Below are positions 34,620 to 42,249 of a stretch of DNA of 42,249 nt, piece after piece. The position numbers were made by a program, and so were the translations under genes. Every line of letters starts with the position of its first letter. The first letter of the stretch is position 1. Source of the DNA: an uncultured Bacteroidales bacterium (GTDB lineage: Bacteria > Bacteroidota > Bacteroidia > Bacteroidales > UBA4417). The notes below the pieces were generated by a model. That model saw only the letters and a list, made by a program, of their open reading frames with translations. It did no database searches and was not told the origin of the DNA. The stretch spans positions 1 to 42,249 of the forward strand of contig CALCJE010000274.1 in assembly GCA_937965665.1 (NCBI GenBank). Reading direction: 5' to 3'.

Positions 34620-35537
34620 TTACTTACGTTTTTTCTCAATTTCGTCAATTCGGGCTGCAAAGTAACTACTTTTTTCGGGAATAAGCAACATGAGTTTTTC
34701 ATAAATTTTTACGGCCATGTTAAAAAGTCCCTGCTGCTCGTAAATCTTTGCCAGTGTTTCACTTACCAGGTCCTCCGGCAGGCTGGTACTTTGCCTGGCT
34801 TTATCCTCGGGGCTGAAAAATTCACGTTTCGGCGCGCTGATGCGTGGCTCCTCTCGTATAAATTTATCTACCAGTTCATTACGGGCTAGTGCCTTCGGAT
34901 CGGGAATATCATCCTGCACAGGTTCTCCTGATCGGGTAATTTCAGCTTCAGGCTCCTGTTCAGTAACTTCGATGGAGCTTAACCGCATAAATATGCTATC
35001 GATCAGCGGATTATGTTTTACAGCTTCCATATCCGGTTCATTGCTCCCAGCTTCGATTACCTCATCATCAGTTGTTTCAGTAGCTTCAGTTGTTTCGGTT
35101 ACCCGGACGGAATGCTGCAATTCCGCTGATAATTCAGCAGCAGCATAAACTTCCGGCAAGGTTTCTTCTTCACTTACTGCAGTGCTGATTTCTGTTTCAG
35201 GAATTTCGTTAGATGCGGAAACTGATACTTCATCGCTCGCAACAGTTTCAGCAGCGGAATTCACCTGTAATTCATTTTCGCTGAGCAAGGGCTGCATCAC
35301 TACCGGGTATCCATCAATCAACATTTTAAGTTTACTCCGGTCGCCGGCATAGGCTGCGGCAAGCCTCAGCGCAAGCGGGTATGCTTCGTGCCCTATGTTG
35401 TGAAGGTTGCGTGCCAGTAACATCCGACCCACCTGGAAATACGGATATTCCTTAACCAAAGCCCAAAGATCATCCACCGTACTGCCATCGAGCAGCGAGG
35501 GGTTTTTCAGGTAACGGTTAAAGATTTCGGGAGTCAT
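34620..35537 (-). CDS. Conserved Bacteroidota protein with C-terminal TPR-like motif
   Basis: The 305-aa protein has an N-terminal helical part (about 1-75; VDDLWALVKEYPYFQVGRMLLARNLH), a long acidic Glu/Thr/Ser-rich middle (about 80-200) that is probably disordered, and a C-terminal part with one TPR-like repeat (ETLAKIYEQQGLFNMAVKIYEKL, about 265-287). No signal peptide is seen, so it should be cytoplasmic. It is found between lptE and secG in this phylum, and I see the same order here. The exact role is unknown; the position suggests a link to envelope biogenesis. Confidence 0.75.
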   Translation of the reverse strand: MTPEIFNRYLKNPSLLDGSTVDDLWALVKEYPYFQVGRMLLARNLHNIGHEAYPLALRLAAAYAGDRSKLKMLIDGYPVVMQPLLSENELQVNSAAETVASDEVSVSASNEIPETEISTAVSEEETLPEVYAAAELSAELQHSVRVTETTEATETTDDEVIEAGSNEPDMEAVKHNPLIDSIFMRLSSIEVTEQEPEAEITRSGEPVQDDIPDPKALARNELVDKFIREEPRISAPKREFFSPEDKARQSTSLPEDLVSETLAKIYEQQGLFNMAVKIYEKLMLLIPEKSSYFAARIDEIEKKRK

Positions 35538-35644
35538 TCCTGTTATTTAAATATTGTTGATCCAGATTAAAAAGCCGGCAGTTTCTATTTCCACTATATA
35601 CTCATCATCAGTTAACACTGAGCACTAAGCACTATGCACTCATC

Positions 35645-36163
35645 CTACCAGTTCACAACCGCCTTATTAAAAATATCCTGTGCCAGCGCTTCGTTGATGA
35701 TATCGATGAGGGTCTCCTCCACTTCGCTGAGCCGTTTTTTGGAATCGTAATCCTCGTACCGTGAAAAACTGGTTTCGAAATCCTGGGTTGGATCAATTTT
35801 ATTGGTAAACCTTATATTTACTGCGATGGTCAACCGCTGCAGTGCACCTTGCTGTTCGCTGGTGATGGCAACAGGCTCGGTGGTATACCTGGTAATTTCG
35901 CCTTCAATATTGAGGTCGCCATTGGAGCTAACCAGGTTCAGGTTCGACTGGCTGGTAAATTTATCCCTGATAGCTTCGGTTAGTTTCCGGCTTAAAGTAG
36001 GCTGCACAAGCAACGCATTGTTAGGCAGGTATGCAACCGAGATGGACTTAACGCTCGGCGAAATACTAGCACCGGTAAACGAATAGCTGCATCCCTGTAC
36101 CAGGCTCAAACTCAAAACTATTGCCACAAGAGAAAAAACCCGGCGTAAGTAATTAAATTTCAT
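35645..36163 (-). CDS. lptE: LPS assembly lipoprotein LptE family
   Basis: The 172-aa protein has a lipoprotein signal ending in VQGCSYSF, so it is probably anchored to the outer membrane. The mature part shows the LptE features VKSISVAYLPNNALLVQPTLSR and a conserved EGEITRY strand. LptE plugs the LptD barrel and helps deliver lipopolysaccharide. The start at 36163 leaves 13 nt after the sigma-54 activator stop and begins directly at the signal peptide; the ATG at 36193 would overlap. LptD itself is encoded 30 kb away in the window. Confidence 0.88.
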   Translation of the reverse strand: MKFNYLRRVFSLVAIVLSLSLVQGCSYSFTGASISPSVKSISVAYLPNNALLVQPTLSRKLTEAIRDKFTSQSNLNLVSSNGDLNIEGEITRYTTEPVAITSEQQGALQRLTIAVNIRFTNKIDPTQDFETSFSRYEDYDSKKRLSEVEETLIDIINEALAQDIFNKAVVNW

Positions 36164-36176
36164 TGTTGTAATCGTA

Positions 36177-37409
36177 TTAACCTTTAATTCCATATTCCCT
36201 TATTTTACGGTACAGAGTCCGTTCGGAGATTCCCAGTTCGCGGGCAGCATTCCGGCGGCGGCCTTCGTGTTTATCGAGCGCCCGGCGAATCAGTTCCAGT
36301 TCGCGATCCTGCAGCGAGAGCGACTCTTCGAGAATTTCGCCATGAACAAAAGGCTCATCATCAACAGGCTGGTTGCGATCGTGAACGGTTACCCGGCTTA
36401 CATCCTGGCGCTGGGGCTCAACCGGAAGATGAAGTTCGGGGATGTGGGAAGCCGAATTGTTAAAATGACTGGCAACTTCATCGTGCCCGATAATTTCACC
36501 AACCAGTTTCTTCAGATCGGTAATATCGCGGCGCATATCGAAGAGAACTTTATACAGCAATTCGCGTTCCGATAATTCGTTGCCTTTGTTCACATCCTTG
36601 AAAAGCACCGGCAAATCGCGGCGGGTGGTCTCGGGCAGGTAACGCTGCAGCGTGAGTGCTGTTACATTGCGATTACGCTCAATGATTGAAATCTGCTCGG
36701 TAAAATTTTTAAGCTGCCTGATATTGCCGGTCCATCGATAATTCATGAGTATCTGTTTGGCCTCCTCATCAAGTTCAAGTACCGGCATACGGTACTTTTC
36801 GGCAAAGTCGGTAGCAAATTTGCGGAAGAGCAGGAAAATATCCTCCTTGCGTTCGCGCAAAGCCGGCACCGAAATGGGCACCGAATTTAAGCGGTAAAAA
36901 AGATCCTGCCTGAATTTGCCATGATCAATGGCCAGGGGCACATCCACGTTGGTAGCAGCTACCACACGAACATCCGTTTTCTGGCTTTTAGATGAACCAA
37001 CCTTAAAAAACTCGCCCGATTCGAGCACCCTGAGCAAACGCACCTGGGTCGACAACGGCAATTCGGCAACTTCATCCAGGAAAATAGTACCTCCATTCGC
37101 TACTTCAAAATAACCTTTGCGGGCTTCGTGAGCCCCGGTGAAGGAACCCTTTTCGTGGCCAAAAAGTTCGGAGTCGATGGTGCCTTCAGGAATAGCACCA
37201 CAGTTTACGGCAATATACGGACCATGTTTGCGGGCACTCAGGTGGTGAATGATCTGGGGAAAAATTTCTTTCCCAACCCCGCTTTCACCGGTAATTAAAA
37301 CACTTAAATCAGTAGGCGCTACCTGCCTGGCAATATCAATGGCGCGATCGAGCAAAGGCGAGTTGCCGATAATCCCGAAACGTTGTTTTACTGAAATTAT
37401 ATCCATCAT
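36177..37409 (-). CDS. Sigma-54-dependent transcriptional activator without receiver domain
   Basis: The 410-aa protein has an AAA+ domain from about residue 10 to 245 and a Fis-type DNA-binding helix-turn-helix at the C-terminus (RNAARELGISERTLYRKI, about 388-405). The Walker A GESGVGKE, the sigma-54-contacting GSFTGA loop, Walker B GGTIFLDE and the arginine-finger region FRQDLFYRLN are all visible. There is no N-terminal receiver, GAF or PAS domain, so activity must be controlled in another way, such as by level or a partner protein. It leads the lptE-secG unit. A perfect TAACTTTG -7 candidate lies 29 nt upstream. Confidence 0.92.
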   Translation of the reverse strand: MMDIISVKQRFGIIGNSPLLDRAIDIARQVAPTDLSVLITGESGVGKEIFPQIIHHLSARKHGPYIAVNCGAIPEGTIDSELFGHEKGSFTGAHEARKGYFEVANGGTIFLDEVAELPLSTQVRLLRVLESGEFFKVGSSKSQKTDVRVVAATNVDVPLAIDHGKFRQDLFYRLNSVPISVPALRERKEDIFLLFRKFATDFAEKYRMPVLELDEEAKQILMNYRWTGNIRQLKNFTEQISIIERNRNVTALTLQRYLPETTRRDLPVLFKDVNKGNELSERELLYKVLFDMRRDITDLKKLVGEIIGHDEVASHFNNSASHIPELHLPVEPQRQDVSRVTVHDRNQPVDDEPFVHGEILEESLSLQDRELELIRRALDKHEGRRRNAARELGISERTLYRKIREYGIKG

Positions 37410-37437
37410 TTATCCTGCCTTCGTGGCTTTTAACGCG

Positions 37438-37445
37438 CAAAGTTA
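37438..37445 (-). promoter_or_regulatory. Candidate -7 promoter element of the sigma-54 activator/lptE/secG unit
   Basis: TAACTTTG on the minus strand is an exact TANNTTTG match, 28 nt before the ATG at 37409. The -33 element is not clear. Confidence 0.4.
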
Positions 37446-37603
37446 ACGTTATTCTGCGAAAATATTTTACCTGTTTAACTATTTTTGGCAGTATTGCTGA
37501 CAAAATGGCAAAAACCATCCTGATGAGAGAAAGGAGTATCTTTTTAAGATATTTCCCCGCCACATTCCCCAGCCGGCCTGACTTGCGGGAACGACGGTTT
37601 CCA

Positions 37604-37627
37604 TAAAAAAACCGGGACAAGCCCGGT
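37604..37627 (-). terminator. Terminator after pheT
   Basis: ACCGGG (37611-37616) pairs with CCCGGT (37622-37627), with a 5-nt loop. On the minus strand the stem is followed by seven T residues. It is 28 nt after the pheT stop. Confidence 0.8.
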
Positions 37628-37654
37628 CTAAAATAAAAGTTGATTCCATGATTT

Positions 37655-40123
37655 TTATTTCCTGATCACAGCGCCCAGTTCTTTTTCGAAAACATCGGCC
37701 AGACGTTTCATCAGTTTCTCAATATCATTATCGGTGAGTGTTTTCTGGTCGTCCTGCAGGGCAAAGCTTACCGCGTACGATTTTTTACCAGCTTCAATCT
37801 TTTCTCCCTCGTAAACATCGAAAAGATTAACCGAACGCAGGATTCCTTTCCCGTTGCGGTTTGCCAGGGCCTCGATATCGGAGAACTTAACGGCTTTGTC
37901 GAGCAGCAGTGCCAGGTCGCGGCGTACTTCGGGGAACCGCGATATTTCGCTGAACTTAACACTATCGGGTTTTACTTCACGAAGTAAAGTAGTCCAATCC
38001 AGTTCAGCATAAAACACATCCTGTTTTATATCAAACTGTTTCAGCACAGCCTGGCTCAGGCGGCCAATGCTGAGCAATGGTTTTGTATTGATGCTCAACG
38101 CCTCGCCTTCGGCAAACAAACGGCTGTCGGCCTCAGCAGCCACAAGCTTTGAGGTATTGATCCCGGTTTTGCGAAGCGTAGCCAGCACCATCGATTTCAG
38201 GAAATGATAATCTGATTTCACTGAGGCTTTGTACCAGGTTTCGCTTTGCTGGCTCCCGGTAACAAACAAGGATAGCTTTTTGCGTTCGCTGTACTTGCGG
38301 GTTACGTCATTGCTCTGGGCTTGTGCCGGGATATAGCTGTACACATTTCCGAACTCGTAAAACTTAAGATCGGGCATGCGGCGGTTGATGTTGTACGAAA
38401 TACTTTCGAGACCACTGAACAGCAACGTTTGCCGCATTACTCCCAGCTCGCTGCTTAAAGGGTTCAGGATTTTAACACAGGTATCGAAACTGAATACTTC
38501 CGACTTTTCGTAGTAAGCCGAACTGGTAAGCGAATTGGTGAGTATCTCGTTAAAGCCGTTATTGCTGAGATAATCGGCCAGCTTTTGCTGCAGTTTTTCA
38601 GGATCGGGCTTGCGGCTGTAGGATAGCGATGAATGCAGCGAATCGCTGAGTTCAATATTGTTATACCCGTAAATTCGGAGAATTTCTTCAACCACATCGG
38701 CTTCACGGGTTACATCAACCTTAAAGGGCGGAATGGAAAGCAGCAGGGTTTCTGCAGTTTCGCTCAATATGGTGATGGCCAGCGATGTGAGAATATTTTT
38801 TACTGTTTCTTTATCTATTGCTTTGCCGATCAGTGAATTGATCCGTTGAAACGAAACTTCAACTTCGCGGTTTGGCACAGGTACAGGGTACACATCAATA
38901 ATTTCGGACGAGATTACTCCACCTGCCAGTTCCTTCATTAATAAGGCTGCACGTTTCAGTGCATAAACCGTCATATTGGGATCGGCGCCACGTTCGAAGC
39001 GGAACGAAGCATCGGTTTTCAGGTTATGAAGTTTTGAGGTCTTGCGCACATGGGTGCCGTCGAAATATGCACTTTCGAGAAATACCGATGTGGTATTTTC
39101 GCTTACACCCGATTTTGCACCGCCAAAAACGCCTGCAATACACATGGGTTCCACTGCATTACAAATCATCAGGTCGTCAGCGCCCAGGGTGCGCTCCACC
39201 TCATCGAGCGTAACGAATTTGGTGCCCGCCGGCATTTTCTTAACCAGCACCTGATTACCAGTAACATAACCGGCATCAAATGCATGCAGCGGATGCCCGG
39301 TTTCCATCAGCACGTAATTGGTAATGTCGACAATATTATTGATCGGGCGAAGACCCACGGCTTTCAGCCTGTTGCAAAGCCATTCGGGCGACTCCTTCAC
39401 TTGTATTCCACTCAGGGTGATGGCAGTATAACGGGCGCAGGCCTCTGGGCTTTCGATGCTTACCGGGATGGTAAGTGAAGTATTATCCACTTTAAAATCC
39501 GAAACCCGGGGAATTACCAGCGAAACCGGGTCATGCTGTTTTTCGCGGTTATTGATGGCAGCCACCAGGTCACGTGCCACGCCGATATGCGAAGTGGCAT
39601 CAGCCCGGTTGGGAGTAATAGCAACCTCGAGCAGCGTATCTGTCTCAATTCCGAAATAATCGGCAGCAGCTGAACCAACCACTGCATTTTCGTTAAGTAC
39701 CATAATACCGGCATGTGAATCGCCCAGTCCAAGTTCATCTTCGGCACAAATCATTCCATTGCTGACTTCACCACGTATTTTGCCGGCTTTTATGGCAAAT
39801 GATTCATCACCTTTATACAATACTGCACCGATGGTTGCAACCGGAACTTTCTGACCGGCAGCCACATTCGGCGCACCACAAACAATATCAAGCACATTGC
39901 CACCGCCCACATCTACCTTGCAGCAGGTTAACTTGTCGGCATTGGGATGACGCTGTGTTGAAACCACATGCCCGATCACTATGCCTTTTAAACCCCCTTT
40001 CACGGATTCGTATTCTTCGATGGCTTCAACTTCGAGGCCGCAATCGGTAAGGATGCGTGCAATTTCAACGGGTGCCAGGCTGGTATTTACGTATTCTCTC
40101 AGCCAATTGTAGGAAATTTTCAT
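37655..40123 (-). CDS. pheT: Phenylalanine-tRNA ligase beta subunit
   Basis: The 822-aa protein is full length. Domains in order: the N-terminal B1 region (MKISYNWLREYV), a tRNA-binding EMAP/OB-fold part (about 40-150; HPNADKLTCCKVD), B3/B4 editing domain (about 210-390; NIVDITNYV, GHPLHAFD), B5, the catalytic-like core with SNDVTRKYSERKKL, and the C-terminal FDX-ACB domain (about 725-822; FPEVRRDLALLLD). It charges tRNA-Phe together with the alpha subunit, which is not adjacent. The start at 40123 gives the standard MKISYNWL opening. A TAAATTTG -7 candidate is 21 nt upstream at 40145-40152. Confidence 0.97.
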   Translation of the reverse strand: MKISYNWLREYVNTSLAPVEIARILTDCGLEVEAIEEYESVKGGLKGIVIGHVVSTQRHPNADKLTCCKVDVGGGNVLDIVCGAPNVAAGQKVPVATIGAVLYKGDESFAIKAGKIRGEVSNGMICAEDELGLGDSHAGIMVLNENAVVGSAAADYFGIETDTLLEVAITPNRADATSHIGVARDLVAAINNREKQHDPVSLVIPRVSDFKVDNTSLTIPVSIESPEACARYTAITLSGIQVKESPEWLCNRLKAVGLRPINNIVDITNYVLMETGHPLHAFDAGYVTGNQVLVKKMPAGTKFVTLDEVERTLGADDLMICNAVEPMCIAGVFGGAKSGVSENTTSVFLESAYFDGTHVRKTSKLHNLKTDASFRFERGADPNMTVYALKRAALLMKELAGGVISSEIIDVYPVPVPNREVEVSFQRINSLIGKAIDKETVKNILTSLAITILSETAETLLLSIPPFKVDVTREADVVEEILRIYGYNNIELSDSLHSSLSYSRKPDPEKLQQKLADYLSNNGFNEILTNSLTSSAYYEKSEVFSFDTCVKILNPLSSELGVMRQTLLFSGLESISYNINRRMPDLKFYEFGNVYSYIPAQAQSNDVTRKYSERKKLSLFVTGSQQSETWYKASVKSDYHFLKSMVLATLRKTGINTSKLVAAEADSRLFAEGEALSINTKPLLSIGRLSQAVLKQFDIKQDVFYAELDWTTLLREVKPDSVKFSEISRFPEVRRDLALLLDKAVKFSDIEALANRNGKGILRSVNLFDVYEGEKIEAGKKSYAVSFALQDDQKTLTDNDIEKLMKRLADVFEKELGAVIRK

Positions 40124-40144
40124 TGTAAAATCTTTTCGGAGGTG

Positions 40145-40152
40145 CAAATTTA
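40145..40152 (-). promoter_or_regulatory. Candidate -7 promoter element of pheT
   Basis: TAAATTTG on the minus strand matches TANNTTTG exactly, 21 nt before the ATG at 40123. Confidence 0.35.
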
Positions 40153-40322
40153 GGGATAATTTGTTTTGTGAAAGGTTTTATGTGACAGGTTAAGGGAAAA
40201 AGCCTCCGATTTTAACCTGGTATCCGGCCAAACGAATCAAAGTATAAAAACCAGGCAACAAAACAGGAAAACCCGCCCTGGCATAAGTGATATTTATCAT
40301 CCGCTGTTCCAGCCTCATACAA

Positions 40323-40357
40323 TTTTGTTCCGCGTGAACATAAAATGACTATTTTTG
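40323..40357 (+). promoter_or_regulatory. Candidate promoter for the T9SS-tailed hydrolase gene
   Basis: TTTTG (40323-40327) and a perfect TATTTTTG (40350-40357) are 22 nt apart, slightly long for a -33/-7 pair. The TTG start codon is 34 nt downstream. Confidence 0.4.
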
Positions 40358-40391
40358 CCTCCCCTAAATTTTAAAACTCAAATACAGCCTC

Positions 40392-41510
40392 TTGAATAAG
40401 TTTTTCTTCTCATCACTCATCCTCATCTCATTTTCGCTCATTCTGATCAGCTGGGGAGGCACCGGTCACAGTAAAATTAGTGAAGCAGCCGCATTATCTT
40501 TCAACGCACAAATGAAGGACTTCCAAACGTGGGTTTCGTATCTCAAAACCCATGCTTCGGATGCCGATTATCGTAAAAGCAACGATAAAACCGAAGGGCC
40601 TAAACACTATATTGATATTGACAGTTACAATGATTTCCTTACCAAGGGCAGAATTCCCCAGACGCTGGATTCGGTAAATACCCTCTACGGGAGTGCATTT
40701 GTGATTGATAACGGAACCTTGCCCTGGGCTACCATTGCCAGTTTCGATTCGCTGCGCGAGTGTTTAAAAAGACGCAATTTCGACAAAGCCAAAATTTTTG
40801 CTGCTGACCTGGGACATTATGTTGCCGACGGGCATATGCCACTGCACATCACGCAGAATTACGACGGACAACTGACCAGTCAAACAGGGCTGCATTCGCG
40901 GTACGAATCGACTATGATTAACAGCAAAGTTTCACTGATTGTATATTCAGGAAGTGATGCTACTGAAATCAGCAATGTAAATCAATATATTTTCGATTAC
41001 ATTTATTTCAACAATAAGTACTGCGATTCGCTGTTGCTGGCTGATACTTATGCCAAATCGGTTTCGGCAGGCAGTTATAATACAACGTACACCAATGCCT
41101 TGTGGACCAAAACAAGCGGATATACAACCTCCTTGTTCCAGCGGGCATCGCATGCACTGGCTTCGCTGATTTATACGGCATGGGTGCAGGCAGGCAGCCC
41201 TTCGCTGATCACAACTGATGTTGCGGATCAGGAAGCTGCAAGCAACGGTTTGCTCGAACAAAACTCGCCAAATCCATTTACCACCACAACACATATCCAA
41301 TACAGCTTAAATGAAACTTCGCAGGTGTTGATGCAGGTACAGGATGCTGAAGGAAACGTGGTTGCTACGCTTGTAAAGGACCATTTACCCAAAGGCCAGT
41401 ATTTCTGCGACTGGACGCCGGGAAATGCACCTGCAGGGATCTATTACCTGGTGTTGAAAACCGGGAATTCCGTTCAAACAAAAAAGATGGTATATTCGGG
41501 GGGCAAGTAA
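40392..41510 (+). CDS. Secreted zinc-dependent phospholipase C/S1-P1 nuclease-like protein with T9SS sorting domain
   Basis: The 372-aa protein has a signal peptide followed at once by WGGTGHSKISEAA, the N-terminal Trp/His zinc ligands of this superfamily. More ligands are seen in HYIDID, DLGHYVADGHMPLH and GLHSRYE. These enzymes use three zinc ions to cut phosphodiester bonds in phospholipid or nucleic acid; which applies is not clear. Residues about 290-372 form a type A sorting domain (NPF, LNETSQVL, AGIYYLVL, KKMVY) directing it through the type IX secretion system to the surface or medium. The start is TTG at 40392: an in-frame TAA lies at 40365 and the first in-frame ATG is 40 codons later. 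Confidence 0.85.
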   Translation: MNKFFFSSLILISFSLILISWGGTGHSKISEAAALSFNAQMKDFQTWVSYLKTHASDADYRKSNDKTEGPKHYIDIDSYNDFLTKGRIPQTLDSVNTLYGSAFVIDNGTLPWATIASFDSLRECLKRRNFDKAKIFAADLGHYVADGHMPLHITQNYDGQLTSQTGLHSRYESTMINSKVSLIVYSGSDATEISNVNQYIFDYIYFNNKYCDSLLLADTYAKSVSAGSYNTTYTNALWTKTSGYTTSLFQRASHALASLIYTAWVQAGSPSLITTDVADQEAASNGLLEQNSPNPFTTTTHIQYSLNETSQVLMQVQDAEGNVVATLVKDHLPKGQYFCDWTPGNAPAGIYYLVLKTGNSVQTKKMVYSGGK

Positions 41511-41564
41511 CGAACCGAGAAATTTACCGGCAATCATTCCGAACTTCTCATAACCGACGACTGA

Positions 41565-42249
41565 TCAACTGATCATTGCCCATTCCGATTTTTTAGTGCG
41601 CAGGTACTCAAGGTAGCGGACCATGCGCTGGTTTTCGGGTTTTAACAGTTGCGGGTCATCATCCAGCAATCTTATTGCTATGTTTCGCGCTGCGCGCAGC
41701 ATTTGTTCATCCCTTACAATATCAGCCAATTTCAGGTCGAGGATGCCGCTTTGCCGTGTTCCTTCGAGGTCGCCCGGCCCACGCAGTTTCAGATCCACAT
41801 CCGATATTTCGAAGCCATCGGTGGTACGAACCATGGTTTCAATGCGGGTACGGCCATCAGCCGAAAGGTTAAATCCCGACATGAGCACACAATGCGACTG
41901 GTCGGCGCCGCGCCCTACCCTACCCCTAAGCTGGTGCAACTGCGAAAGCCCGAAACGCTCGGCATTTTCAATCACCATTACCGATGCATTCGGCACATCA
42001 ACACCTACTTCTATCACCGTAGTGGCAACCATAATCTGGGTTTCACCCTGCTTAAAGCGTTGCATCTCAGCATCCTTTTCATCAGGTTTCATTCGCCCGT
42101 GAACCATGCTGAGCTTGTACTTTGGGGCAGGAAAAACTTCTTTCAGATGTTCGTATCCATCCTGCAGGTTTTTCAGATCGAGCACTTCCGACTCTTCAAT
42201 CAACGGATATACAACATAAATCTGTCGTCCAGCAGCAACCTGCTGACGA
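41565..42249 (-). CDS. recG: ATP-dependent DNA helicase RecG, C-terminal part
   Basis: The frame stays open to the right edge, so this is only the C-terminal 227 or so residues of a protein usually near 700 aa. It holds the helicase C domain with motif V/VI features (ATTVIEVGVDVPNA and QLHQLRGRVGRG) and the RecG wedge-side C-terminal region (DLKLRGPGDLEGTRQSG). The first residues in the window (QVAAGRQIYVVYPLIEESE) match the usual sequence just before motif IV. RecG remodels stalled replication forks and Holliday junctions. It is convergent with the T9SS-tailed hydrolase gene, the stops being 54 nt apart. Confidence 0.95.
   Translation of the reverse strand, partial: RQQVAAGRQIYVVYPLIEESEVLDLKNLQDGYEHLKEVFPAPKYKLSMVHGRMKPDEKDAEMQRFKQGETQIMVATTVIEVGVDVPNASVMVIENAERFGLSQLHQLRGRVGRGADQSHCVLMSGFNLSADGRTRIETMVRTTDGFEISDVDLKLRGPGDLEGTRQSGILDLKLADIVRDEQMLRAARNIAIRLLDDDPQLLKPENQRMVRYLEYLRTKKSEWAMIS

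Noticed and set aside
35560..35640. Short quasi-repeats (AGCACTAAGCACTATGCACT-like) before lptE's neighbour
   Set aside because: They are too short and irregular to call a repeat element, and there is no second copy in the window.
1..42249. Insertion sequences, prophage or integrative element
   Set aside because: No transposase, integrase, phage structural gene, tRNA attachment site or long terminal repeats were found.

Overview
The window looks like a chromosomal piece of an anaerobic or facultative Bacteroidota member (Bacteroidales/Marinilabiliales-like), judged from sequence only. The support is a C-terminal type IX secretion sorting domain, a Bacteroidota-style LptD, the sigma-54 activator/lptE/TPR-like/secG gene order, the amidase-MCE gene pair, and repeated near-consensus TANNTTTG -7 promoter elements just upstream of start codons. 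There are no transposases, phage genes, tRNAs or rRNAs, so most of the window is ordinary chromosomal backbone.  Layout: 1-3.1 kb holds two paralogous PAS sensor histidine kinases, the first cut by the window edge. 3.1-8.3 kb is an envelope block: lptD (minus strand), then N-acetylmuramoyl-L-alanine amidase and a single MCE protein. 8.6-11.7 kb is a SixA-like phosphatase plus polyphosphate kinase. 12.4-17.4 kb is a molybdenum cofactor island (moeA, a short moaA, moaC, a MOSC-MogA fusion), interrupted by a PrsW-like membrane protease and an unknown membrane protein. 17.5-18.8 kb has a DUF454 protein and a PAP2 phosphatase.  18.9-29.2 kb is the most distinctive region. A minus-strand five-gene operon encodes a membrane cytochrome b-like protein, a membrane-anchored ferredoxin/flavoprotein, an exported cytochrome with 20 CxxCH motifs, a second exported cytochrome with 27 CxxCH plus one CxxxCH, and an outer-membrane beta-barrel-like protein. 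Divergent to it lie a small exported His-containing protein, a cytochrome b561-like protein and a di-heme peroxidase lipoprotein. I infer that the operon builds a route for electrons from the cytoplasm or quinone pool through the periplasm to or across the outer membrane, with up to 48 c-type hemes. The direction of flow and the final acceptor or donor cannot be read from the sequence.  29.3-42.2 kb returns to core functions: a CDF metal transporter, a lipocalin-like secreted protein, MazG, GroEL/GroES, SecG, a TPR-like protein, LptE, a sigma-54 activator, PheT, a secreted zinc phospholipase/nuclease-like protein with a T9SS tail, and the C-terminal part of RecG running off the edge. Several rho-independent terminators delimit these units. 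Two copies of a 28-nt palindromic repeat and one 11-bp tandem repeat sit in intergenic spacers.
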